Assembly: GCA_947453695.1 (NCBI GenBank)
Contig: CANGHW010000030.1
Coordinates: forward strand, 1-45,835
Source: Opitutia bacterium
Lineage (GTDB): Bacteria; Verrucomicrobiota; Verrucomicrobiia; Opitutales; Opitutaceae
Direction: 5' to 3'
DNA: 45,835 bases
Shown here in pieces: positions 8,460-17,700 of the stretch. How positions within the stretch are numbered: position 1 is the first letter of the stretch; each line of letters opens with the position of its first letter. Made by a program: the position numbers and the translations under genes. The notes under the pieces are model-generated. The model made no database searches. It worked only from the letters and a program-made list of their open reading frames with translations, and was not told the DNA's origin.

Positions 8460-9953
8460 ATGAACACCCTCGTCCCTCACTACATCGCCGGCGATTGGCT
8501 GTGGTCCACGCACCTCGCCACCACGTCGGTCTTCAACCCCTCCACGGGCGACGTGATCGCACAATGCCCGGTGGGCGGCGCTGCCGAGGTCAACGCCGCC
8601 GTCGAGGCGGCGCAGGCAGCTTTTCCCGGCTGGCGCGAAACACCGGCGGTCGAGCGGGCGCGCGTCTTCTTCCGGTATCGTCAGCTCATCGAGGCCAACT
8701 ACGAAAAACTCTGCGCGACCGTCTCGCGTGAGCACGGTAAGACGCTCTCCGAAGCCCGCGGCGATGTGCACCGTGGACTGGAGAACATCGAATACGCGTG
8801 CGGAGTGCCCACGCTGCTCTTCGGTGACACGCTCGAGAATCTCGCGCGCAGCGTGGACTGCGAGACCCTCAATCAACCCTTGGGCGTTTGCGCCGGCATC
8901 ACGCCCTTTAATTTCCCCGCGATGGTGCCGCTCTGGATGTTCCCACTGGCGCTGGCATGCGGGAATACCTTCGTCCTGAAACCCAGCGAAAAAGTGCCGC
9001 TCACTGCGGTGCTCCTCGGCGAACTTCTGGAGCAGGCCGGTCTGCCCAAGGGCGTCTTCAACATCGTGCACGGCGGACGCGAAGCTGTGGACACTCTCCT
9101 TACCCATCCCAAAGTGCGCGCAATTTCGTTCGTGGGCTCCACGCCGATCGCGAAATACATCTACGAGACCGGCACGCGCCACGGAAAGCGGGTGCAGGCC
9201 AACGGTGGCGCGAAGAACTACATCGTGATCATGCCCGACGCCGACATCGGAAAGACGGTCGAAGCGCTCTCCACAGCGGCTTTCGGCTGCGCCGGCGAGC
9301 GCTGCATGGCGGGCTCGACCGCTATCACCGTCGGTCCGGCCGCCGAGCGGTTGCTACCCGACCTCGTGGCAGCCGCCCGTGCAATCAAAGTGGGGCGCAC
9401 CGATCAGCCCGCGCCTGCAACTCAACCCGATATGGGGCCGGTCATTACCGCCGCGCACCGCGACCGCGTGCTTAGCCTCGTCGCCAGCGGCGAGAAGGAA
9501 GGCGCCAAGATAATCGCCGATGGACGTGGTGCGAAGGTCGCGGATGCACCGCGCGGGTTCTACCTCGGCGCGACGATTATCGACGGTGTGCAGGCCAACA
9601 TGACGCTCGCCCGGGAAGAAGTCTTCGGTCCCGTGCTTAACGTAATGCGCATGGATGACCTCGACCATGCCATCGAGCAGGCCAACGCCTCGGCGTTCGG
9701 CAACGGTGCGGCGATCTTCACGGCGAGCGGGCGCGCAGCGCGCGAGTTCAAGCACCGCGTGAAGGCCGGCATGGTGGGCATCAACGTCGGCGTGCCCGCG
9801 ACGATGGCGATGTTCCCTTTCACTGGCTGGGACGATTCATTCTACGGCGACCTGCATATTCAGGGCAAAGAAGCCGTGCAGTTCTACACCCAGCAGAAAG
9901 TAATCACGACACGCTGGTTTGGCGGTGAGGTGGGCGACGTTTGGAAGAAGTGA
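8460..9953 (+). CDS. mmsA: (Methyl)malonate-semialdehyde dehydrogenase, CoA-acylating
   Basis: CoA-dependent aldehyde dehydrogenase (MmsA/IolA) of 497 residues. It oxidises malonate semialdehyde (or methylmalonate semialdehyde) to acetyl-CoA (or propionyl-CoA) with NAD+ and loss of CO2. The substrate-pocket Asn is in ITPFNFPAMVPLWMFPLAL (Asn151); the cofactor segments LKPSEKVPLTA and FVGSTPIAKYIY follow; the catalytic Cys282 is in GCAGERCMAGST. These motifs mark the CoA-acylating MMSDH subfamily rather than generic aldehyde dehydrogenases. It is the last gene of the plus-strand iol operon. It implies that malonate semialdehyde is made by the pathway, supporting complete inositol breakdown. 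A convergent minus-strand protease gene ends 54 bp downstream. Confidence 0.96.
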   Translation: MNTLVPHYIAGDWLWSTHLATTSVFNPSTGDVIAQCPVGGAAEVNAAVEAAQAAFPGWRETPAVERARVFFRYRQLIEANYEKLCATVSREHGKTLSEARGDVHRGLENIEYACGVPTLLFGDTLENLARSVDCETLNQPLGVCAGITPFNFPAMVPLWMFPLALACGNTFVLKPSEKVPLTAVLLGELLEQAGLPKGVFNIVHGGREAVDTLLTHPKVRAISFVGSTPIAKYIYETGTRHGKRVQANGGAKNYIVIMPDADIGKTVEALSTAAFGCAGERCMAGSTAITVGPAAERLLPDLVAAARAIKVGRTDQPAPATQPDMGPVITAAHRDRVLSLVASGEKEGAKIIADGRGAKVADAPRGFYLGATIIDGVQANMTLAREEVFGPVLNVMRMDDLDHAIEQANASAFGNGAAIFTASGRAAREFKHRVKAGMVGINVGVPATMAMFPFTGWDDSFYGDLHIQGKEAVQFYTQQKVITTRWFGGEVGDVWKK

Positions 9954-9968
9954 GAGCGCGCAGCTCGA

Positions 9969-9984
9969 CCACTCGCTCACGCTC
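9969..9984 (+). repeat. 16-bp repeat CCACTCGCTCACGCTC, copy 2
   Basis: Second exact copy, 15 nt after the mmsA stop, filling much of the short convergent gap before the protease gene. The flanks of both copies also contain GCAGC. See the copy at 8392. Confidence 0.5.
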
Positions 9985-10007
9985 GCAGCTACTGTTGCTC
10001 GGCCAAC

Positions 10008-11870
10008 CTAACGGCTGACCTGCGGGGCAGCCCAGATCGCCCATGAATTGTGCACGTGGCCTTCCCCGCCTTCCGCGAGGAGTTCGAGTTGTTTCACGCC
10101 GCCGACGTCGATCTTCACCTCCGCGCGAGCTCCGACTTGCAACTTCGGCGAACGATAAAGCTCACGCCCATCACCGCGGATCGTAAACACCGCCGAGCCC
10201 TGTTCGTGCGCGCCGTCGCGGATACCGACGGTCGCGGTGAACGACTTCCACTTCCCATCCAGCGCGAATACGTAACGTGAGGGCGAGTGCGCGTAGAGGC
10301 CCTTGTCGAAAAATTGACCGCCTAGCAGGAGGAAAACGCCGCTCCGCGTGTTTTCCTCGAACCAGAAGTGATTTCGCGCCGGCTTACCCCAGCCGGTCTT
10401 TGCGCTGGCCCACGTCACGTCGGACAAATAAGCCCGGTTATCCCTGACGTCGGAGAGTGCGACGGGCGGCGCGGGGTCCAGCATTTCGCGGAGGAACAGG
10501 AGCTTGCGCCGGTCCTCGGCGGAGGCGGCATTCGCGACCGCCTTTTCCGTGAGCAAATTGCGGACATTTGGCTGACGGCTGACAACGGCCCGTTCCATTC
10601 GCCCGATCATCGCCTCTCGCCACGCCAAATTCAGGGCGGCGGCATCGGGCCGACCAGACGAATCGACCGTCAGGCGAAACTCGCGGGTCACAAAGCTGCC
10701 GTTCACGTGCAGGCTCACGACGTTCATCCGATAGGTGTCGGGCCGCAGTCCAGCGATTTGCAGCGTGCCTGCACCGTTCTGCATCGTGGCCACATATGTC
10801 AGCGCGCTGTGATTTTTCTCCTCCCCCAGGCTGGCCTGCCAGACGTAGGCGACCAATGCATAGGGCGCGATGCCATCAGGGACGGTGGCATCGACTTGGA
10901 GCGTTCGGTCATGCGCAGAGAAATCCAGATTGTCTAATCCCGCGGCAGGAGATTCCCACCGGCCAAGGTTTGAGCCGGTGAAGAGCGGATGCGCGGCCAG
11001 CCGGAGCGCCGTCGCGCGCGACAAAAAAGAGGGCTTCCCTCCGCCCCAGACTTCCTGGCGGTAGGTGTGATTGCCGGCGCCCATGAGCGAGGTGCCGAAC
11101 TGTTGTTCGCCATCGCTCGCGGCGTCGTGCGGCAGACCGAGGCCGTGACCCAGTTCGTGGGCAATACCTCCGAGATACCAGCTATTGAACAGTGCTACCG
11201 TCGGCTCCTTTCGGGCGTAGTAGTGCTCGGAGAAAACGATCTTTCGCCCGGTCTCCGTCAGCAATTGCGGATCGAGCAGCTCGCAGTCCGCGGCGTGACA
11301 GAGTCCGCGAAGCTGATTGCTGGAGCCATCACCATAGTAGGGAGAATCGAACACATAGCGGCCATTAGGCTCTTTGCGGCAAAGAGCATAGAGGATGAGC
11401 ACGTGCTCGCGATCCAGGTCCACGATTCCCTTCAATGCATCCCGAACCTCTGCTGTGGTGACATCACCCGATTCGTATCGGTAGGCGCTCGCTGGAGATT
11501 TGCCGCGCACGACGTGCAGCACGAGACGGCCGTTTTTGCGCTCGAGAGGAAGTCCGGCGTTTTCGATGCCGAAACGGCGCAGTCCGTCGCGGTAAAAATC
11601 GCTGACATCGCTCATCACGCGATCGAGACGCTCGGCGTAGTTGGGCAACGGGTCACGGTCGCTCGGGTGAAAATAGACGACGCGAAGGACCGCGTTGGAT
11701 TTGGTCTGGCCGGCGTGGTAGGCGGCGATGGCGCGCTGGGCTTGTTGCAGAAGAGTGCGGCCCTCGGGGTCGTCTGCTTCTGATTGAGGCGCCGCACGGA
11801 GCGCGGAAAGAAATACCAAGGCGCAGGCAGCGAGCAGCGAGGGGAGTCGCGAAAAGGCTGACGGGGGCAT
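10008..11870 (-). CDS. Secreted metzincin-type zinc protease with NPCBM domain
   Basis: Predicted exported protein of 620 residues. Residues 1-27 form a signal peptide (SLLAACALVFLSALRAAP). A metalloprotease domain carries the extended zinc motif HELGHGLGLPH (His238, Glu239, His242, His248) and a plausible Met-turn at SLMGAGN (Met263), which together define the metzincin fold. A beta-sandwich-like linker and helical segment follow. Residues about 478-617 match the NPCBM/NEW2 carbohydrate-binding module: LSDVTWASAKTGWGKP, KGLYAHSPSRYVFALDG, FTATVGIRDGA, GSAVFTIRGDGRELYRSP. The leader ctcaccccacttt is pyrimidine-rich. Cleavage of a glycan-decorated protein is a reasonable inference; the target is unknown. 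It is convergent with mmsA and 59 bp downstream of the Ig-domain gene on the same strand. Confidence 0.88.
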   Translation of the reverse strand: MPPSAFSRLPSLLAACALVFLSALRAAPQSEADDPEGRTLLQQAQRAIAAYHAGQTKSNAVLRVVYFHPSDRDPLPNYAERLDRVMSDVSDFYRDGLRRFGIENAGLPLERKNGRLVLHVVRGKSPASAYRYESGDVTTAEVRDALKGIVDLDREHVLILYALCRKEPNGRYVFDSPYYGDGSSNQLRGLCHAADCELLDPQLLTETGRKIVFSEHYYARKEPTVALFNSWYLGGIAHELGHGLGLPHDAASDGEQQFGTSLMGAGNHTYRQEVWGGGKPSFLSRATALRLAAHPLFTGSNLGRWESPAAGLDNLDFSAHDRTLQVDATVPDGIAPYALVAYVWQASLGEEKNHSALTYVATMQNGAGTLQIAGLRPDTYRMNVVSLHVNGSFVTREFRLTVDSSGRPDAAALNLAWREAMIGRMERAVVSRQPNVRNLLTEKAVANAASAEDRRKLLFLREMLDPAPPVALSDVRDNRAYLSDVTWASAKTGWGKPARNHFWFEENTRSGVFLLLGGQFFDKGLYAHSPSRYVFALDGKWKSFTATVGIRDGAHEQGSAVFTIRGDGRELYRSPKLQVGARAEVKIDVGGVKQLELLAEGGEGHVHNSWAIWAAPQVSR

Positions 11871-11929
11871 AAAGTGGGGTGAGGCTAGCCGCCGAAAAAC
11901 CGGAAATGGCGCGGGGTAAACGCGCTTGG

Positions 11930-14611
11930 TCAGGGCACTTCGTAGACCTCCACAAGGGCGGCGCCAGTGGTATTGGCGACACCTCCGACTTGGACGGTAT
12001 AGGGGCCGGGGGCGAGATACAGAAGGAGCGCGGCATCCTTACTCGCAGGGGTGTAGGCAAAGGCACCGACTCCCGCGGCCGCAGCGGCGAGTTGCACGGC
12101 ATCGGCGGCGGTCGCGTTGGCAGGGGTGCTCCAGTTGTCATTGGTCGCGATCACGGTGCCGGCTTGGGTATAGAGGGTGAGTTGGGGATCAGCGAGTGTG
12201 CCGGGAACGGCAAACGACCCCAACGTGGGGCCGACACCGCGGATGAGAACGCGCTTCGGGACGGTCCCGCTAATGACGAAGCCGGCCGTAAGCGTGTTAT
12301 CGCCGCTACCAGCAGCACCGCGCGACGCGATGTTGACTACCTTCTGGGCAGGCGTCGCCGCTTCGGAGACATCGTAGACTTCGACGAGAACTACCCCCGT
12401 CGCGCCGGCCACACCGGATACAACCGCGGTGTAGGCGCCCGGCGGCAGGGAAACGAGGAGTGCGGCGTCCTTGCTATTGGCTGCGAGAGCGAATGCGCCC
12501 GCCCGCGCCGCCGCGGTGGAGATGTCAGTCGCGGAGCCCCAGCCGGTATTGGTGCCCAGGGAAGTGCCGGAAGCATTGAAGAGCTCGAGTCGCGGAGCGC
12601 TAAGCGCACCCGTGACGCCGAAGGCAGAGAGTCCGGGCCCGACAGCCCGGAGCAGGACAGCTTTCGGCGCATCGCCGCGAATCACGAAGCCAGCGATCAT
12701 ATCGCCGGCCGCCCCACCCACCGCTCCGCGGGTGGCAATATTGAGCAGCTTCTCCGTAGCTACCCGGGACTCGCTGCCGCCGACGAAATCGGTTTTCGCC
12801 CCTGAAGTCGTCGTGAGGCTGACAGTCAACGTGGCCGTGGTGGCCGTGAGCGTGCCCGCGACCTGCGCACCTGACGCCGTGGTGACAACCAGACGTCCTG
12901 CGGCATCCACCGTGCCGGTGCCAGCTTCGGTGCTGGTCGGCGAGACTGTGAGCACGAAAGCCTGAGACGCCGGACTGACGATTGCGTAGCTGGTCGCCAC
13001 CGAATTGGTCGCGCCGGCCGAATAGAATCCCGCGACTGCCTGCGTGCTACCCGTGGCGGCCGATCGGGAAGCAGTGAGGGTATTGGGCGCAGTGCCACCC
13101 ACGGTGGTCACGCTACCCGCCAGCGCGCCAGCAGCGGAGATCGTAGCATCGATGGTGTAGTCCTGCGCGGCGGCGGCAATGCGCCCCGCTTCGGCGGTGG
13201 TGATCGCGACGGTGAAGCGAATTCGCCCGGCGGCATCGACCGACACATCCCGGGCAACGAAGGTTGTCTGCGAGTTCGTCGCGTAACCGAGGAAAACAGC
13301 CGAGAGGTTGGGCCGGACGAGGAGCGCAAAACCACCGCCGGTCCCAAACGTGCCAAAGTAGGTGCCGGCAAACCCGGCGGCCGCGACTGGGCGCACTGTA
13401 AGCGTCGCGCCGGCGCTGGTGACGGCACCCACTGAATTGCTGACCGTGACCGCGAAATTGCCGGCATCCGCGGCCGTGGCCCGCGAGAGCGCGTAGGTCG
13501 CTGTCGTGGCACCAGTGATGGCGACGCCATTCCTCATCCATTGATAGCTCAAAGGTGCGGTGCCAGCCGCGGTAACCGAGAACGAGACAGGTTGCCCTTC
13601 ATCCACCGTCGCTGCTACCGGCCCCGCCGTGATCGTCGGCGCGTTTACCAGAAGGCTAACGGTCAGCGTGGCGGCATTTGACGTCACGGAGCCTGCGGCG
13701 TTGGACACGACGACCGAATAGCTGCCGGCGTCGGCCACACCAACCGAAACGAGCGTCAATACCGCGTTGGTGGCACCTGAAATGGGGGTGGCGCCTTTCC
13801 GCCATTGGAAAGCCAGCGGCGCCGTGCCGGTGGCAACGACGAAGAAGTTCACGGTGGCTCCGGCCGCGACTGAAGCAGCCACCGGCTGTGAGCTAATCGC
13901 CGGCGCGACCGGAGTGGTGCCGCCACCCGAAGACGCGACCGAAAGCACGGCATTCGCACTGGTGGCACTACCGGCAGCGTTGGTGACCACGACTGCATAT
14001 GAGCCCGCATTGGCCGTCTGAAAATTTGGGAGCGTGAGTGTAGCGGACGTGGCACCCGCGAGCGACGCTCCATCTTTGCTCCATTGGTAAGTAAACGGTG
14101 CCGTGCCGGCCGCAACGACCGTGAGAGATGCCGCGGTGCCCGCGGTAATGGATTGGCTACTCGGCTGCGTGGTGATCACGGGGGCGCTCGTGAACACAAT
14201 GGTGGCGGGCACCAGCGTGATAGCGGAACCGGCGGCAGGACGGAGGATGAAACTCGACGAAATACTGACGGTGCCAAGCCCGGCAGGATAAGCTGCGACA
14301 AAGGTGAAACTGACCGAATTGGTCGCCGGATTTAGACTGGCCCAATCAAGCGAGCCGGTTTGGCCCACCGACGGCTTGATTGACGGCTCGCCGCTGCCCG
14401 AGACATAGCTCCAAGTGGAAGGGAGATTGACGGAAAGGCCAAATCCGGCGGTTCCGGAGAATGAAGAGGAGAACGTGAATGTAACCTGACCACCCGCGGG
14501 GTTGAGCGTGGACGTGCTAGCGGTGAGGCTGGCAGTCGTCGTCTGGGCCAAGCAAAGCAATGGCGAGAGCAACGCGCAAAAAACGAGGAAAAAGAAGCGG
14601 CGTGGATTCAC
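11930..14611 (-). CDS. Secreted Ig-repeat surface protein
   Basis: Predicted exported protein of 893 residues starting at GTG 14611 (MNPRRFFFLVFCALLSPLLCLAQ, a clear signal peptide). Domains in order: an N-terminal beta-rich domain (about 24-143) also found in the PEP-CTERM protein at 31943; three I-set-like Ig domains (about 144-226, 236-318, 325-406) with the repeated ITxQP...FxYQWxKDG...DAGSYxVVVTNxxGSxTS pattern; a middle domain with FAGTYFGTFGTGGGFALLV (about 410-630); and two copies of a module containing GFVIxGxxPKxVLIRxVGP...ASKDAALLxxLxPGxYTxxVxG (about 635-893), also present twice in the giant protein. No PEP-CTERM, LPXTG or type IX sorting signal is seen at the C-terminus (ALVEVYEVP). 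An adhesin or cell-surface scaffold role is inferred from architecture only. The leader ctcctttctcgctcccc is pyrimidine-rich. Confidence 0.85.
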   Translation of the reverse strand: MNPRRFFFLVFCALLSPLLCLAQTTTASLTASTSTLNPAGGQVTFTFSSSFSGTAGFGLSVNLPSTWSYVSGSGEPSIKPSVGQTGSLDWASLNPATNSVSFTFVAAYPAGLGTVSISSSFILRPAAGSAITLVPATIVFTSAPVITTQPSSQSITAGTAASLTVVAAGTAPFTYQWSKDGASLAGATSATLTLPNFQTANAGSYAVVVTNAAGSATSANAVLSVASSGGGTTPVAPAISSQPVAASVAAGATVNFFVVATGTAPLAFQWRKGATPISGATNAVLTLVSVGVADAGSYSVVVSNAAGSVTSNAATLTVSLLVNAPTITAGPVAATVDEGQPVSFSVTAAGTAPLSYQWMRNGVAITGATTATYALSRATAADAGNFAVTVSNSVGAVTSAGATLTVRPVAAAGFAGTYFGTFGTGGGFALLVRPNLSAVFLGYATNSQTTFVARDVSVDAAGRIRFTVAITTAEAGRIAAAAQDYTIDATISAAGALAGSVTTVGGTAPNTLTASRSAATGSTQAVAGFYSAGATNSVATSYAIVSPASQAFVLTVSPTSTEAGTGTVDAAGRLVVTTASGAQVAGTLTATTATLTVSLTTTSGAKTDFVGGSESRVATEKLLNIATRGAVGGAAGDMIAGFVIRGDAPKAVLLRAVGPGLSAFGVTGALSAPRLELFNASGTSLGTNTGWGSATDISTAAARAGAFALAANSKDAALLVSLPPGAYTAVVSGVAGATGVVLVEVYDVSEAATPAQKVVNIASRGAAGSGDNTLTAGFVISGTVPKRVLIRGVGPTLGSFAVPGTLADPQLTLYTQAGTVIATNDNWSTPANATAADAVQLAAAAAGVGAFAYTPASKDAALLLYLAPGPYTVQVGGVANTTGAALVEVYEVP

Positions 14612-14799
14612 GGGGAGCGAGAAAGGAGATCGAAACTAGGGTGGCAACTACTGGAGATTCATCAGCCCGAGCGTTGCGAACGGCGATGATGGCAAACAGC
14701 CGGCTTTTCCGAGCCTAGGGGTCCGGCGTGCCAATACCCACGGCGAGCGCATGGAGCATGCCGGGAGTTCGCTCAGGCCGGAGGGGATGTGGCGCTTGC
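14612..14799. other. Spacer between giant gene and Ig gene
   Basis: 188 bp between two co-oriented minus-strand genes. No conserved short gene, RNA or convincing terminator hairpin is seen; a promoter for the Ig gene may lie here but no confident -35/-10 pair was found. Confidence 0.4.
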
Positions 14800-17700
14800 T
14801 CATTTTTTGGAGCGCAGCGCGGGCAGGCGGACTTCACCGGGACCGGGGGCAAAGCCATCCTCGGTGTCGAGCGCGGGACGGTAGCGTCCGGTGCGGGTAG
14901 AACCCTCGAGGAAATTGTAGAGTTCGATTACACGGGTAAGCTCGGTGACATCGATCCGACCGTCGCGGTTCGAGTCGGCACTGTGGAACGCGGTGCGCGT
15001 GCCGGCTCCAAGGGTGAAGCCATCCTCCGTGCCGGCGAGACTATGGTATTCCCCGGTGCGAACCGTGCCGTCGCGGACATTGTAGAGCTGAATGATGCGC
15101 GTTAGCTCAAGGAGGCCGATGCGGTTGTCCCGGTTGGTGTCGGCGACGTGGAACTCAGGTGCGATGGTGAGCACGCGAGGCGGACTCGTGAGCGTGGTGC
15201 TGCCTGAACTGATGGCGACATCGTAGGTCCCACCAGACTCCGCGGTGAGACCAGTCAGCCGAAGAACCGCGTCGGTCGCGCCGGCCAGCGGCAGGCCACC
15301 TTTCCGCCATTGATAGGTGGCAGCAGGTTTGGCGAGCGCTAGCACACCGAAGGAAGCAACATCGCCCGGCAGACCGATTTGGTCGGGCGTGAAATAGGTG
15401 ATTGTAGGTGCGAGCACTGAAGAACGCTGGGCATCGGTCTCGAAGAGCTCGAACTGAACCAGGCCCGTGCCCGTCAATCCAAAGGGAGAGATCACGGCGG
15501 TGTAGACTCCCGGTGAGAGCGTCTGCACGACGGTCGAGTCCAGCGAATTAGTGATCAGGCGAGCGCCCGCTTGGGCAATTGCGACGGGCACGATACCGCC
15601 GGATAAATTCGTATCATCGTTGTCCGTGAGGTAGTTTCTCCCGCGATAGAGAGTAAGCGTGGGATCATCGAGGACGCCGGGAGAAGTGCCGAGTGCCTCA
15701 CCCAGGGCGCGGAGCAAGTAAGTCTTGGACAGTCCCCCATCGACCGTAAATCCAGCAGTGGCGACCCCGGCGCCGGTCGAGATCTTGGCACGGAGGGTGA
15801 ACATCACGAGGCGGGGGCGACCATCGCTATCCGCATCAAAAATCTGCAGAATCGCCGCTCCGCCTCCGGCGTCAGCGCCGTCCAGTTTGGCGTGATAGGT
15901 GCCGGGTGCGAGGGTCACCAGCAGCGCGGCATCCGCCGCCCCCTCGCCCGTGGAAGAAAGGCCGGGGGTGGCCGCGACGCGGGCCGCTGCCGCCACGAGA
16001 TCGGCGGCTCCGGAGAACGCCGTCCAGTCGTTGTTGGCGGAAAGAATGTTTCCAGCGGCATCGGTGAGGGTGAGACGGGGATCCGCGAGGCCCGCGGGCG
16101 CAGGATCAATGCGGGCGCCGAGGGCCGGAATATCGCTGTTGCTTGATCCACCGCCGGCCGCGGTAAAGACCGCGGTGCTAGCCCGGGTGCCGCCGACGCC
16201 GACGAGGAGCACGGTTTTGGACTGCGTGCCCTCAATCGTGAAGCTGCTCGTGATGTTTCCAGCCGGCGCGATGATCGCGCGGGCGTAGAAGTTGATGAGG
16301 TTGCGCGTGACGACGTCCAAGGCCACGGGCGTGGTCGGGACGGAGCCGGCGGAGTTCGTCACGATCACGCGATAGAGGCCGGCGTTGGCCTGAGAGGCGG
16401 AGGCGACGGTGTAGCTGGCGTTGGTGGCGCCGGAGATATCCACGTTGTTGCGCTGCCATTGGTAGGTCGGCGCCGGAGTGCCGGTGGCGACGACGCTGAA
16501 GGTGGCGGAGCCACCGAAGACAGCGGACTGGGCGACGGGCGGCGTGGTGATCGTGGGCAGGGTGCCGGCGGGACCGCCGATCGGGAGCAGGCCGTAGCGA
16601 AGGGTATCGGAAACTGTGAGCTGGCGGCCCGCGACGAAGAGTTTGCCGTCGGCGCGCAGAGTCACGGAGCGGGGGTCGCCAGAGAAGTTCGGGGTGAACG
16701 TAGGGTCGTGGGCTCCGGTGGCGGTGAAGCGCGCGATCTGCTGCGTGCCGTTCACGTCATTTACCGTTGGGAAATCGCCAGCGACGATGACCTTGCCGTC
16801 GCTTTGCAGGGCCAGCGACACGATGGAGGCGAAGCCCTCGCCGTAGAAGAAGGTCGAGCCGATGGCGAACGTCGAGTCGAGCGCGCCCGTGGTGGTGAGG
16901 CGGGCCACCGAGTAGATCACGGTCGAGCCGTAGGAGCTGAAACCACCGCCCACGAGCAGGCGGCCGTCGGGCTGGAGGACCAGCGAGGTGACATTGCCAC
17001 TGAACCCAGTCGTGTAACCGGTGGCGACTGTGGTGTCGCGGGTGCCATCAGGACTGAGGTAGATGAGGCCGCGCACGCCGGTGAAGCCGTTGTAGTGGGC
17101 GAATTCTCCGCCGACCGCGAGTCGGCCGTCGGGCAGGACGGTGATGGCGTAGACATCAGAGCCGAAGCCGGTGCCGAGGGCGAAGGAGGCGTCGCGGGTG
17201 CCATCCGCGTTGAGGCGGGCAAAGCGCGCAGAGGACACGCTGTTGAGGTTCATGAAGCCGCCGCCCACCAGAACCTTACCGTCGGGTTGGACGGCGAGTG
17301 CACGCACGACGCTGTCGAAACCATTGCCCAGCTTGAAGCCGATGTCGCGCGTGCCATCAGGGTTGAGGCGGAGGAGGCCACCAGCCGAGACGTAGATTTC
17401 CTCGGTGCCATAGTGGTTGAAATCACCGCCGACGAGAATCTTGCCGTCGCCCTGCACGGCGAGGGCGTAGACCGAACCGTAGACCGGGCCCTGCGCGAGG
17501 CTGAACGTCGAGTCGAGGGAACCGTCGGCATTGAGGCGGGCGAGGTTGAAGGCCTGAGCGCCACCGATCCGGGAGAAATAACCACCGACGAGCCATTTGC
17601 CGTCGGGCGCGGGGACGACGGTGTTGATTTCGCCGTCGAAGTTGCCCCAGCGGTTGACTCGATGGGTGGACAACGAGGAGCCGCTGAAGCGGGCGTAGCG

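Noticed and set aside
9954..10007. Rho-independent terminator between mmsA and the protease gene
   Set aside because: No stable stem followed by a T-run was found; only the 16-mer repeat is present.
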